Below are positions 22,852 through 34,630 of a stretch of 64,000 nucleotides of DNA, one piece after another (within the stretch, counting starts at the first letter, position 1; every line of letters starts with the position of its first letter). The stretch covers positions 1-64,000 of the forward strand of contig VJWM01000108.1 in assembly GCA_010909165.1 (NCBI GenBank), read 5' to 3'. This stretch comes from Anthoceros angustus (lineage: Eukaryota > Streptophyta > Anthocerotopsida > Anthocerotales > Anthocerotaceae). The notes under the pieces are model-generated. The model was not told the DNA's origin, ran no database searches, and saw only the letters and a program-made list of their open reading frames with translations. The position numbers and the translations under genes were made by a program.

Positions 22852-25800
22852 CGCCCTCTTCCCCTGTAGCCACCACCAGCACCAGCACCAGTTCTTAATT
22901 GGGGTGGACCATCATGGTCATTATTACTAACATATGAAGCTGTCCTCCTGTCATGGCTTGAGCCAGGGGCTGGATGCCCAATCGAAACCTGAATCTTGCT
23001 CCCTTTGAAATCATAGCCTGCAGTGCAGGTAGAAAAAGTTGATGTCACGGATTAGGTCAGTCTATCCCAAACTATCCCTCACAGCATGCAAGAGAAGTAG
23101 CCTAGTAGACCAGACGACTTGGCATGAACATACCATTGTACCAATTCACTAGGCCTGGTGCAGCTCGGGGGTCATCAAGTACCACTTCGGCTTCCCTTAC
23201 ACCAGTTACTTTGTCCCTGTAAAGTCTCACCATTGGTGCACCCGTTTTGCTGTTCACCTGCCAAGAAGGAACAGTTGATATTACAACAGCCAATGGTAGC
23301 CGGCTCAAGGATAGGCCTGGCCTTCAACCTGACCCAGAGCAGAAGGATAGGGGCGAAACTTCAGAGGAAAAAAAAAGGAGACTTCCACAGTCTGCAACAT
23401 TTACCACCAGCTCACCTTGATGGCCCCCGTGTCATTCAGCAAGGCCACCAGACTCTCCTCATTCGCAACTTCCGGAAGATTTGAGATGAATAGGGTATCA
23501 GCTCCAGTGGGACCATTCACGCCTGAAACCATCAGGGAAACATGCTTGGCTTAGAAAAGTTTAAAAGGAAGGATGTCCCCCATAGCTTAGCAAAGTGTCC
23601 CACCACCAGTGTGCTACCGACACTACCAGAAATAGTGACATAATGGAACCTTGAACAATCTCGGAGCGAAATAATGTCGTCACCCATTGAAAGGTCCAGG
23701 AAGGGAGGGAGGAAGCAAGTGAGTCACACTGAACCGGAAGAGAGAAACTATTCTGCACGACTTGCGCAGACTGCAACAACCCTGTAACATATGAAGACTG
23801 GACGTGATGTGTAGCACTAGACACTTGGAACACACACTAATGTTCACACCACCTAGATCTGTGAATGTCTGTCCCTGAGAATGAAAGAGGAGATAACAAA
23901 CTAACCCACCTGAGCACTGTCATGACATAACCACTCAGCTCGTCGCAGGCCACAAAGCTATCCTGTGTCACCAGTTCTTCACCCCATTTCCTTTGTTTTA
24001 CTTTTAAGCAATTGCAAAATTTACCCCAAGTGTGCCTTCTCACACCCCCCTAGCGTGACCAGGATCCTATTGTCGGCCATGAACTTAGAATTTAACCAGT
24101 TTCCTTGGAATGAGTAAGATTGTCATGAATATCCACAGAAATCTTGCAACAGCCAGTTCCCTTCCTCCTACATGAACTGTCAAAGCCAAGCACAAGCCCC
24201 CATCCATTCCATTCCTTTCCTATCCCAGGGTTTTCACGTGACCACAAAATCCTTAAGAGGGGCCTAAAACCGTGTTGCATATCCAAGACTTGTACAAAGC
24301 AGCACAAAGTGATCCTGCATATTTCTACCCCCTAACACAAAGAAGCTCCACAGCTTCCCCATAAACCTTTTGGAACCTCTCCACTGTGCAATAACAAGCT
24401 GATGAGATGATTTCTCTTAAACCTTCCTCGTACGTTGCAAATTAACCCTTAAACGCAACGCCCCAGAAGACTTGAGGCTGGCAAAAGCAAAAGTAGAAGA
24501 AGGGTGCGTTGCATGGAAGAGACTGCAATGACTACACTGGATCCAGGCGGACAACCCTCTAACAACTGGCCACACACATTGCGGTGTGTTCACACAATTT
24601 CAAAAACCCCAGCCCCCGCTTGGCATTTAAAAGCTAAGGTAGAAAACCCCGTTTGGGCTGCTGCGGCAGCAGCAGCAGCATCATCACCATCACCACCACC
24701 ACCATCAACACAGCGACCGACCAGCAGCCTCTCCAAATTCCAGTCCAGTCTAGTTCCCAGTGACGGGCCTTTTCCGCCAGCGAAATGCCCCCACCACGCC
24801 CTACCAAGCATAGCATTCCTAACCCGTGCGGCCACCACAAAGCCCCACTGCCTCTTTCCGCGTATCGCAAGAAGAAGAACTAGCGAGCTCATCATACATA
24901 GATGCCATATATCTTGGTGCGGTTCCTGCAAAGGGTTAGCCAGCCCCTTCCAGATGCATGTCCCCCTAGTCTGCGGCGGCCGCCCAAAGGTGTGCAGCTG
25001 GGGCCACCAACACTTACCGGAAACAACAGGCGCAAAGTCAGATGGCCTGAACATACCCTTCACCATGATTCCTGGCAGCAGCAGCAGCAAGACGACGGCT
25101 TCAAGTGCCCACCGGGTGCTACTACCCTGGCACCAGGCACCGGGCACCGGCACTGGCAGAGGCGGCGCTGTGCCGTGCCGTGCCTCCGGAAACCAGCCAG
25201 GGGCAGGGGCGGTAGCACGAATGCGGAGGTGGGCAGGGTAGCAGCAGCAGCAGCGGCAAAGAAAGGAGGTTTCCGGCAAAGAAGGGAGCGGTGGCGGATG
25301 GATGAATGGTTGGCAAACCTGCTGCGTCGGAAAATCTGCTCTCGCGAGCGAGGTGGTGGTCCCGATCACCCCGGCCCCCCTCGGGGTGGTGCTGGTCATA
25401 AGCAGACGAGTCCTTGCGGAAGGAGGATGCGATGCTGCTCCCGATCTCGCCCCCGCCCGCTCCGGTCCCGGTCCCGGAACCGGGTTCTCCCGGGCCGGAC
25501 CCGGCCCCGGCCCCGGGCCCGGCCTCCGTTTCTCCCTCCGCTGCGGTTGCCGCCCCTGCGGCCGACCCCTGGATCACGGTGCTGCGCGGTCGCTGCCCGC
25601 CGTGCCCGTTCTGCTGCTGCTGTTGCTGATGCTGGACCTCATGCTGCTGCTGTTGCTGCTCATAGGGCTCCCCCCGGTCCCCGGTGCGGTCGCGGAGCTG
25701 CTCCCCGCGGTCGCGGCCTCCTCCTCCTCCTCCTCCACCCCGGTGCTGCTGCAAATCCCGATCTCGGTCCCGGTCCCGATCCCGGTCCCGGTCCCGTGCT

Positions 25801-25940
25801 GGCTCCCGATGCCACTCCCACTCCGATCCATCTCCCCTCACGCTCTGCTGCCGATGATCGCCTCCCCCACCTCCGCCACGATCGTAGGCGCTGTGGCCTG
25901 GAGGCGCATGCGCCCTTTCCTCGCCCTTCAAGCTCATCAT
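21937..25940 (-). CDS. TAF15-like RNA-binding protein (RRM + RanBP2 zinc finger)
   Basis: FET/TAF15-type nuclear RNA-binding protein, a family linked to TFIID and RNA processing. Five exons on the minus strand fit GT-AG rules: 25,940-25,319; 23,522-23,416; 23,257-23,134; 23,017-22,657; 22,571-21,937. Exon 1 encodes low-complexity Gly, Arg-Asp repeats and polyGln. Exons 2-4 give one RRM ('DTLFISNLPEVANEESL' to 'YDFKGSKIQVSIG'). Exons 4-5 form a RanBP2 zinc finger spanning the intron: W-x-C-x4-C, then C-x2-C in 'RTHCNNCNK'. The tail is Arg/Asp/Ser-rich. Phases agree from exon 1 through exon 5's start. Exon 5 as given carries frameshifts after 'FRGGRHSRDRDEMRD'. The start at 25,940 (MMSLKGEE) is chosen as the first Met before the Gly/Arg-rich domain; 25,997 is possible. 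Confidence 0.85.
23523..25318 (-). other. Large intron 1 of the TAF15-like gene, with microsatellites
   Basis: The 1.8-kb span between exon 1 and the first RRM exon has no independently supported gene. Near 24,655-24,715 it holds CAG/CAT/CAC trinucleotide runs ('gcagcagcagcagcatcatc', then 'caccaccaccacc'), and another CAG run occurs near 25,078. A long minus-strand open frame across part of it is probably a by-product of GC-rich intron sequence. Confidence 0.6.
25605..25810 (-). repeat. Coding microsatellites in TAF15-like exon 1
   Basis: CTG/CAG triplets at about 25,609-25,665 encode two polyGln blocks separated by His-Glu-Val. A six-base repeat of the type cggtcc/cgatcc at about 25,755-25,796 encodes a run of Arg-Asp dipeptides on the minus strand. 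Both are in frame with the low-complexity N-terminus. Confidence 0.85.
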
Positions 25941-26064
25941 CCCCCGCCAGCCGAACGCGATCTCCCAGTCTGCTCGCCTCCTTGCCCTCTTCAGCACACG
26001 CCCGGTCTTCTTCGTCTAGCCATAACCCATATGATAGCTTTAGAATATTATAGTATCCGGTTTC

Positions 26065-26088
26065 GGTTTCGTGGTGTAGTTGGTTATC
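26065..26088 (+). tRNA. tRNA-Val 5' fragment (truncated)
   Basis: The 24 bases from GGTTTCGTGG match the 5' end of plant tRNA-Val, including acceptor strand, D-arm and an internal A box (TGGTGTAGTTGG). After 'ttatc' the sequence leaves the tRNA, so no anticodon, T-arm or acceptor 3' strand follows. It lies about 125 bp upstream of the TAF15-like start codon. It is a relic or a tRNA-derived SINE head, not a functional gene. Confidence 0.6.
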
Positions 26089-28420
26089 CCGGTTGAAGAA
26101 ATTCGTAATCTCGCACTACCTACTATGTATCTACACTCCCACCTATTCTCGGGCCTTTCCATACTTGGTTTTTACCTTCTATGTATGTGGAAGGTTTCGC
26201 CATGTATTTAAACCCAGGGTCCCGCGAATGATGACTTGTTGAGCTCGTTGAGCTCAGCGTACAACGACAGTTGAAGTGGTGGAGATATTTGATAATGAGC
26301 TGACGCTCGTTCGACCGGGTGCACAGCGGTGAAGATTGGTGGAGATGGTAGTCGCTCTGCTACCGGTTTCCGTTCCCTTGTGTTGTTTCTCATTCGATTC
26401 TTCGATAAAATGGCATATGGTGCCTTGCCCTCTCACAAGGGTTGCAAACGATCCTTCCGATGCCAGGCTAATATGTCGAAGCATATTTTTGGTGACATGT
26501 TCGTTCGGGGTCAGTCACAAGCCCCATGGTTTGTGTTGGACGTTTTGACGGAGGGGAAAGGCAAAGTCTTGGGCACGGGGACAAGCCCCATGACATAAGT
26601 ACCATAGGGAGAAAATAAGTGGACGATGGAAGTGAAGGAGGGTCACAATTGTCTCCACATTTCGTGGACGCCCATGCTGAGTGACTTGCTAGGTAGATGG
26701 AGGGGAGGAAGTTGTGTTTTTCGAGTCTTCGGATCCCATTATAACAAGGTAGGATCCCATTATAACAAGGTAGTTGCACCTAACAACTTATACTTCACAT
26801 TCTTGAGCATGCATTCTTCACATGGAAGCTTGTTAGTGCGCTGTAGTTTGCTTAGAGCTACGTTTGCAAATCTTGCAGCCGGCAAAGAGCATCACTTCAC
26901 ATTGACTGTGGTAGCCGATGAGTATGTAAAGAAACTGGACAAAACGTGGACGCCGTTGGGTTTAGCTTTGAAGGATCCTATACTATCTGATCTCGAGGTT
27001 GAGGACGAGAATTTGAAGTTTCTTCAACTCTTTTAATCCACTGCTGTGCAAACCTCCCATCCGCTGCTTCCTGTAATTTCCAACTATATTACAAAGAGAT
27101 CCTCAATCTCTCCCACTCACAAAAGCACTTTAGTGTTTTCAGGTATGCACAGGTATTTTTATTGCAATCTCTGCTTTCTTGATTTCATTTGTGAACGCAA
27201 TTGTGTGTTGAGCAAGTTCACTTGACAGGGAGGGAACGATGGAACAATCATACCCACCAAAGTGTCAAACTTTTCTGACATTCCAGCTAGTGGGAAGATG
27301 CTAGGCATGCATTTTACGTTTGGTTGTGAAAGTGTGCTATCGGATGATAGTTAATTTGTTTTTGAATTGCCAAGTGCTTCAGCAGTAGCTTATCTGCTTG
27401 TTGAATAAGGTTTTTTTGGACAATATCAATATGTGGGTAAGGTTGCCGATGGATTGGTGGAGACTGGGGCTTCCAGATTGAGTATCCCATCACGTGTGCA
27501 TCAATATCTTTTTGATGTTTGCATATATCAATATCTAATTTACCTAGGGCTAACTCAGCTTCAACCTCTTACTCCTTTTAGGATTACGATTACAATGCAG
27601 CAGCAATTGTTCAGTCCACAAGAGACTTTGGGAGCAGACTCTCACACCACATATGAACAAACTCACACGACATATGAACAGACTTTTTGAGATGAATATG
27701 ACACTCCCTCTCCAAACTCCGTCCCCTTCCTTATGTTGAAGGGTTGGAACTTCATGGTTCCACAATCCACAGGATGAGTTTGATGAATATCTAACCTGGA
27801 CCAGAAGTTAGAAATGGCCCTTTTCGACGTCCTGCATGGACATGTGATATTTCCTTGCACCTATTGTACTTTTCCAGGGCCCTTACAGCATACAACATCG
27901 AGTATCATCAAAGTCCAAAACAAACTTGTAGTCCCGTTAGCACAAAGTTGTGCCAGCCTACTTTGCTCTGATCCATGGACTGCACAGCCACATGAGCGCT
28001 TGGCAAAAAGGGAACGTTATTCATTCACATACCCTCCAGACCAGGTTTCCTTCTAAACCGGAGTTCCTCCAGGTTTGAGAACTCCAGAACATCTTGAGAC
28101 TCTGAACAAGGACAAGGTAGACGATACGATGCTGAGTGGGGCACTGAATCTGCTTGCCATTGCCGCCAACCGGGCCAAGTTCTTCTACAACAGTCTGGGA
28201 GGCTCACAAAAGGGAAAAAGGGGCCTCTTAAGCTTTCGTCCACCAGTTGCTCCCTACTTTCATGAACGTCAAGCTTCCCACAATTGCTTATAACCTGCAC
28301 GGCTACTGGGCCATGCTTGGATGCCTTAAATGTGTGTACGGAGAAACTTGCAAAGCTTTGCCAGCCCATTATCGATTCAGGCATGGGATTGGAAGATTGA
28401 GCGGCCATGGGAATTGGGAC
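26089..28420. other. No recognised gene; one anonymous ORF at 26,626-27,036
   Basis: A plus-strand frame at 26,626-27,036 encodes 136 residues ending 'ENLKFLQLF'. I do not recognise it and see no domain. It contains an exact in-frame 21-bp tandem duplication (26,731-26,751 and 26,752-26,772, encoding GSHYNKV twice). The rest of the region, including 27.1-28.4 kb, shows no gene that can be supported. Confidence 0.35.
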
Positions 28421-28424
28421 TGGC

Positions 28425-28533
28425 AGGTTGGAACCTGGCGTTCAGCGAGGATGCGCAAAGAGTATTTGAGGGACTCGGTGAAAACGAGGTTGTAACGTGG
28501 ACTGCTCTAGGTGCAGGATACTCCGAGTAGGGC
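28425..28533 (+). pseudogene. Single PPR-motif relic
   Basis: The plus frame ending at 28,530 reads 'EDAQRVFEGLGENEVVTWTALGAGYSE' in two parts ('AQRVFEGLGENEVVTWTAL', then 'GAGYSE'), the classic junction of two P/L/S-type PPR repeats (VF-x5-DVVTWTALIAGY). It ends at a stop just after this motif. A single degenerate repeat of a plant organellar RNA-binding PPR protein is all that remains. Confidence 0.6.
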
Positions 28534-28593
28534 ATGAACTAGGAGATACATGTACAGACCACGAAAGAGGAGCTAATTTGGGACAAGAATCTG

Positions 28594-28760
28594 GAGGAGA
28601 ATATTGGGGCTCTGGAAATCAAGCTTTCACCACAGGAGATTGCGGAAATAGAGCAAGCTGTTCCACACGAAGACGTTCAGGGCACTCGATATCCGGACAT
28701 GACCTAGAAATTCCTACACGCCGTTAAGCCTCCTCTTTCAGAGTGGAAATCCACTTAGAA
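28594..28760 (+). pseudogene. Aldo-keto reductase terminal-exon copy 1
   Basis: The frame reads 'LEENIGALEIKLSPQEI' then 'AEIEQAVPHEDVQGTRYP'. It matches the C-terminal helix region of plant AKR4-like/perakine-reductase-type aldo-keto reductases and the better copy at 38.6 kb. A stop and frame change interrupt the last 20 codons. No catalytic TIM-barrel residues are present nearby. Confidence 0.75.
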
Positions 28761-29680
28761 AGGTAGGTCTCTACCGTGTATAGTTTTGCTCAGCCTTTTC
28801 TGACGCTGTTGGCCTCTCAGCAGTCATCCTACAACCCTGTCTGCACCATGGCTTTAGAAAGAAATGCCACATTCAATCACGTAGACTGGCTGCCGATTCC
28901 GCTATGTGATGTCAAGATAGCTCCCGTAGTACATACAGCTGCTGATGCAGTGGTTGCCAATCTCTTCAGTGATAAAGTTGTAGCCAAGATAATTGCCCAA
29001 TTCCTGTTGGTTGTGGTTAGGATCGCACGTTGCATCGAATACGGACTTCCAGCACCACTTTCTCATGAAGTTGTGTCCATTCGGATGTGCATCCGTGGTA
29101 GACCTACGAAACCCTACCGACCTTTGGAGCAATTACGTCGGCTTTCTCCGGCTTTCGGGAGAGGCCACGTCGACAAGGGAGCATGGAAGATCTGAGACAG
29201 GGGTTGTGAGAAGGTTGCTATCTGTGTAGGTACGTGTCAGAATCCTTCGGCATATAGATATCAATTCCCTTGGTGAGTCCTTTGGTGGAACAATCAGGCA
29301 TCACAACAGACACTCTATTGCTTACAACTGCTCATCCACATCATCCGCATGCCTATGGAAATATTGAGAGATTTCATTTCACTCCACCGGTATGAACTCT
29401 CGGCAGTGGTTGTAAAATGGACGTGGCCCTATACAATAGAAATCTTTTGTGATGGTAAATTAGAGTATTGTAAAATTCAAGCCATTGCTAAAGAGGTCCC
29501 AAGTCCCACTGTAAGAAGCGCATTGGTTGTTGGAAAAATATTGTTGTAAAACAACAATCATTGTAAAAGTACCTTTCAAAGGACCGTTCAAAGGACCTAT
29601 GTGCGAGGGACCATTCAAAGGACATATGTGCGTTTGTTTTCTCCGGTTTTGAGCAGAGCCAATACTGACAATTCGGGAGC

Positions 29681-30990
29681 ATGGAAGATGTGCGCCCGCA
29701 GCTGGTGGAGAGGGTGGTGCGCCCGGAGCTGATGGAGAGGGTGTTGCCGGAGGTGGTGGAAAGGATCTTGGCGTTCTTGCCTAGAGACGACACCATTCGG
29801 GCAGGATTGGTGTGTCACGAGTGGCACAATTTAGTCTCCTCTCCGTCCTTCGGTAAGCTCTGCGGCCGGACGTTATCAGCATGCGACAAGCTATGTTTTC
29901 CAGCCATGTTCTCGTATGGGTCAAAGCCGCCCGGCTTTGGCCTGGACATGGAGCAGCAGAAGCTGCAACCTTTGCCTTTTTCCTGTGTGGCCTGCTGTCT
30001 GGCGACTCACAAAGGATTGTTGCTCCTGCTTTCGTTCAGGCCCAGGAACAACTGGGAGTATTGGGTAGTCAATCCTGTGACGGGGGCTGTGAGAGGGTTG
30101 CCTTCTTTTCGGCCGCTGATCGAAGGTGACAAGCAGCTGGCTGGGTATCATACTTCCTTCATGTCTTGTGCAGTTCTGGAGGTTGATGAGGATTGGCAGT
30201 CGTACACCCTGTTTTGTGTGTACAAAAGAGAGGAGTACTCTGGATTGCAGGGGAGTCTTGCGGCGGGTCCTGCCAGGCTGCTCCGCTATCGATCAGGCAC
30301 TTCGGCTTGGACCCTGATATCGAGCCGGTGTCAGGAGGAGGCGGGGGATATAGATCTCACGCGGTGCAACTTATGTTGCAACTGCGTTTTTAGTGATGGC
30401 CAGGTTTTTGGCCTGGCTCGGGCCCTGGGTTATTTTTTGGTAAGCTTTGATGTTGAAGTCATGACTTGGAAATGTGTTTGCAAGCTTTAGAGGATTTCCA
30501 CGAACCGAAAGCGGTGGTGGTATGTAATGGTTGAGTCCCGGATATCACGGTTGCAATCTCGTATTGTCGTGAAGAGGTATGACCCTGCACAGAAGACGAT
30601 GGTGTTGGAGACGCAGCTCCCAATGATGTTCGGCCACAGCGCTTTGTTGGAGTGCTCCGCACGTGGACCTTTGCTGTACGTCATGGCTACCAACGACAGG
30701 CCTTCCTACAGGGCAGTTACCTACACGGATACCTACATGGCTATCTATAATGGCAGCACGTCGGAGTGACACAATTCCAGTAGGAACATTCGGTGTGGGC
30801 TTTGGACCGCTGTTCCCGGATATCAGCCTCCCCCCTTTACGTTTTTATATGGGGGATGCCGCGCTGGAGGCTACGTAATCCCTCGAGGTGTGTTCGAACT
30901 GGGTCTCAGCACTCCCGTTCAAGGCGAGGATGGGAGGGGCATATCAGGGCAATAGCCATCAGGGGTTGCTAGCTGGTTGGCACCTTTAAT
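29681..30990 (+). pseudogene. F-box protein paralogue 1, C-terminus disrupted
   Basis: The frame opens at 29,681 (MEDVRPQLVERVV) and reads 269 codons to a stop at 30,490. An F-box lies at residues 5-50 ('VVERILAFLPRDDTIRAGLVCHEW'). It is followed by a Cys-rich region and a domain like those of plant F-box substrate receptors ('YWVVNPVTGAVRGLPSF'). F-box proteins recruit substrates to SCF (SKP1-CUL1) ubiquitin ligases. Beyond the stop, homology to the 34.6-kb paralogue continues in other frames ('KRYDPAQKTMVLE' at about 30,572, tail to about 30,970), so the family's usual protein is longer. A shortened 269-residue product is possible. The N-terminal helix is repeated almost three times. Confidence 0.8.
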
Positions 30991-31189
30991 TCTCTGTGTG
31001 TCCAAATGGACACACACATTTATAAGAACACCGCCGCTGTTAAGCATCCTACTTAGATTGGATCCCAGAGGGAATGGATGCCCTTGGTGCAAGTAGCCCA
31101 TGACAGGAAATTCCGGTGCAGATGGACTAAAATAGACTTCTTCTTATGCATGAACTTTTTCCCCTCGAGCTTTTACACTCAAATGCTAC

Positions 31190-31510
31190 ACGATCCATGT
31201 TTCCAAAAGCAGCAGCCAAGGCCTTGCTTAAACTGTCAGTTGTCTCCTCTAACTTTGATGGCACTTTGATGGCACTGAGTGTAAATGTCTACTCTGGCCT
31301 AAGCAGAACCCAATCTATCAGCGTTCAGGAGGACGATCGATGCTTGAATTGTGAAGATCGATCCCAAAATATTCAGGTCTCAGAGGAGGAGAGCTCTGAG
31401 ATCGAGCAAGCTGTTCCACACGAACACATTAATGTAGAACGTTATTTGGACCCGGCCTTCACCTTCCTGTATCCACCACACCTTCCCTGTCGACGTGGAA
31501 ATCTTCGTAG
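31190..31510 (+). pseudogene. Aldo-keto reductase terminal-exon copy 2 with its leader repeat
   Basis: A leader 'catgtttccaaaagcagc' (31,196) begins a roughly 280-bp unit that also occurs near 37.33 kb and, inverted, near 56.83 kb. Its end encodes 'SSEIEQAVPHEHINVERY' and a Pro-rich tail, matching the AKR C-terminus. A 12-bp duplication of 'tttgatggcact' (31,255-31,278) is unique to this copy. Confidence 0.75.
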
Positions 31511-31519
31511 ACCGTTGCT

Positions 31520-34470
31520 GTCAAAATCACACCCATTATTACTTACACTTGATCATGATCAGCAAACAAAGGCCATGGTTCTCCTTTTGTTTCATGTCAT
31601 GGACAACCTCTAATTGGAGCTTCAGATAGACAGGATGGGGTAGGATAGCTAGCTAGCTATCTAGCACAGAGAAGCATGCAAGATTGGATACATGTACAGA
31701 CCACGAAAGTGGAGCTGATCTGGGACGAAGTCCCCTTCTGAGTCGTGCGAATATGTATTAAATGTTTTTTGTGCTTTTCATAAGGTCGCCTAGCCAGAGT
31801 TTGGTCACGTGCTGTTAATCCGTGACTCAAACTGCTGCTTCCTATGCAGCAAAGCAGCCACTGATCTCTGGTCCGGAGCATCCAGGCTCCCACATTTGGC
31901 AGACATTTTCAGCATTCTACTGCCAATGAAAGCATCAGCCATTGCCGAACTACTCTCCTTGACATGGACAGGATGACGACTAGAGTTTAATGCTACAACG
32001 TTGAGGGATACATGACCGCATTTGGATTGAGATGATGCCGGGATGTGGAATTGACAGTGTAAAAGAAAACCCCATGATGGTTCTCATTCCGAAGATGAGA
32101 TGGACGTGCTAAGGATATTCTTTCCAATCTCGTCTTCGAGAGAGCTTCATCTGACGGTGAAGAAGCTTCATGCCAGCTATGAGCGGATTTACCCACTCCC
32201 CAACTTGTCCAGATCATGACCCAGCCTGGGAACGTTCGGTTCCACAAACGAAATGCACGTGTGGTGCGGTGCTTCTCAGTCCATTGAACCAGTCCTGATT
32301 CCAAGGATTAAGGAGCATTTGGCGCTTAGCAATGCTCGCCATTAATCTCTTGTGGTCCACAGGTAAGCAGATCGCTGGAACTCTAGAAGCCGTAGTTCGT
32401 AAATACAATCCCTTTCCACTCCCTGCTTAAGTTGGATGCCTTCATAGTGACTCACGGTGTGACAGCACTGCACTGCAGGCACGATGGAACTGGTGCCTTC
32501 CCCCAGTTCTGACGAGCAGTAGCTTGTCAAGCGTGTTAATCATGAGCATCGAGCAGTCTGTCCTGCTCACTTGCACTGGTTTCATTCTCTGTTTCACATA
32601 AAAATAGTGTACATACTTCTACCGCTGCGTGGAAAGTCGGCTTGGCAGCCTGATTCCGCTGCTGCTTATCCTTTGAAGACGATGCTTCTGGACTCAGGAA
32701 GTATCCCGTAGATAGAACTGTCCGCATCAGATGATGACTAAAGGACCGTCTTCCTTCAATCTCAATGGATTTTGGGTCCCTGAGACTGCCATTTGACCGA
32801 CATATCCATGATGAACTGCGCATGTTGGGTTGTTCTGGTCTTGGCATACCAGATCATCCCACCTTCCAGCTTGCAGAAGCCAATGCACAGGCTGTTTCCG
32901 TTCCTACCTGCTACAATAGCTCAGCCAACAATGCGACTTTAGGTTTCTACTGGATTGTAAAAGAGGGAACCGAAGACGCCGACTCCAAAGACGCGCGCCT
33001 CGTCTCCAGCTGGGATCAGGGCCTACAAATCAAATCTCTTCTGGCCGACAACGGCACTGTGATTGCGATGGTGGACACAGCCACAACCCGCGGGTGGAGT
33101 GCGCAGCACATGCTGATTCGACCTTGCCTGCGAATGTGAAAGAATCAAAGAAAGCTCTCTTTGGTTTCATCCTTTCCTAAAACTTTTGCCCCTCTGATAT
33201 GTCTATAGCACCTCGTCTGAGATCCCCAAGAAGTGCAGCAAAGACAATAGTCAAACAGGTTCTCAATGCCCTCCAAGAGTCAGGAATGCGTCCTGTGAGC
33301 TGGTTGCAGCTGCCTGCGTTGAGCATGGAATGCTCACAAACTGTCTGTTGGTTCCAGTCCATTCTGACCAGGCAAAGTTCAGAAAATCCACGCGGAATGG
33401 TCACACCACTACATGCAGTGCCACAACATTTACTCACAGGACATTCTGTTTGTCAAATTGCTATTGGATGATGCGAGGCCGAAGAATAGAAACGTATCGA
33501 GCACGTTCCTGCAAGTTCTCAGGAGATCAGGGTTCCAGCAGTCACCACTGATTGAAACACAGACACCGGAAATTTGTTCCTTGCTGAAGAGACCGCACCT
33601 TACAGATACGTCAATTGGGTGAGGCTGGAAAGGTCAGGAGGACGGGGCTTGGTTCAAAATGTATGCTGCCCCAAAATGTCCTGGGAAGGGGGACAAACAT
33701 GTGAGGACGTGGAGTCGTCAACAACATGCAAAATGCTACAGAATACAACACGTACAAGGCTGGAGATGTACATTTGCCAGCTTCAGATTATGCACCTACG
33801 CATGCTATCACCCTCGTGAAAGCGTGGTCAAGAGCCAATTTCAAGCGTGGAGAGTATCACTCGCCTAGGCCTGCTGTTTAAGGTGAAAAGTGACAACATC
33901 TAGAGGACTGGTCCAAGGAACAGGGAAGAATGTGGTTCCAAAATTGAACGCACCGTGACATCTCGAATCGTTACAGTTAAGAACAACCTTTGCCTGCACA
34001 TGCTTCTGCTTCCTCATCACAGGTGAGGACGAACATCCCGCAGTGGACGAGGGCATGCATATTACCATAGCTGGAAAGAGTGGGAAGCCCCCTGCCCTAT
34101 CCCTAGCCCATATCCTATACAAGATATACAACAAAAGCTAAAACAAGCGCTTCAAATTTGAAGCTCCCCATCAACGACGTAAGGTCGCAGGTGCGACACC
34201 TTGCTTAACTGACCAAGCACTCAAACTATAGACAAGACCGATGCTGCAGCATACGTGTGGACGTCCAATATGTCTGTACACGGGTGCACGGATGTGGGAG
34301 CAGGCACAAAAGATGCAGGCCATCAGAAACGAATCAAGGCATGGAATCGCAGCCGGTTCAGTCGACCTCGTGCATGGATGGGCGGACATGGTCGCAGTGC
34401 CATACACAGGGTAGGGATGAGACGCATCCTGAAGCTATGCGCTAAGCAAGACTGAAACCATTCCTTTTCA
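31520..34470. other. No recognised gene; anonymous ORF 32,765-33,139
   Basis: A plus-strand frame of 124 residues at 32,765-33,139 (start MDFGSLRLPF, end IRPCLRM) is fairly well formed, but I cannot place it in a family. Other short frames (33.2-33.9 kb plus, 32.0-32.8 kb minus) show no domain. A 'tacatgtacagaccacgaaag' word at 31,690 repeats one at 28,549, so this stretch is partly composed of the same local repeat as the AKR copies. Confidence 0.35.
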
Positions 34471-34630
34471 AAATGAAGGATGAAGTATATGAAGGATGTA
34501 CATCCCATTTTGACTTGTGCAGAGTGCCATTGCTCATGCCCCAAAAACAACGTAGCGGACCTTCGGAGGAACTATGTGCGATGTTTTCTCTGGGGCTTTG
34601 AGCAGAAGCCAATACTAAGAATTCGGGAGC

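Noticed and set aside
24590-25399. Long (269-codon) minus-strand open frame overlapping TAF15 intron 1
   Set aside because: No domain, low-complexity runs, and it straddles a well-supported splice donor at 25,318; better explained as intron sequence.
25302-26096. Plus-strand Pro/Arg/Leu-rich frames opposite TAF15 exon 1
   Set aside because: They are complements of Gly/Arg/Gln repeats in the minus-strand coding exon and show no domain.
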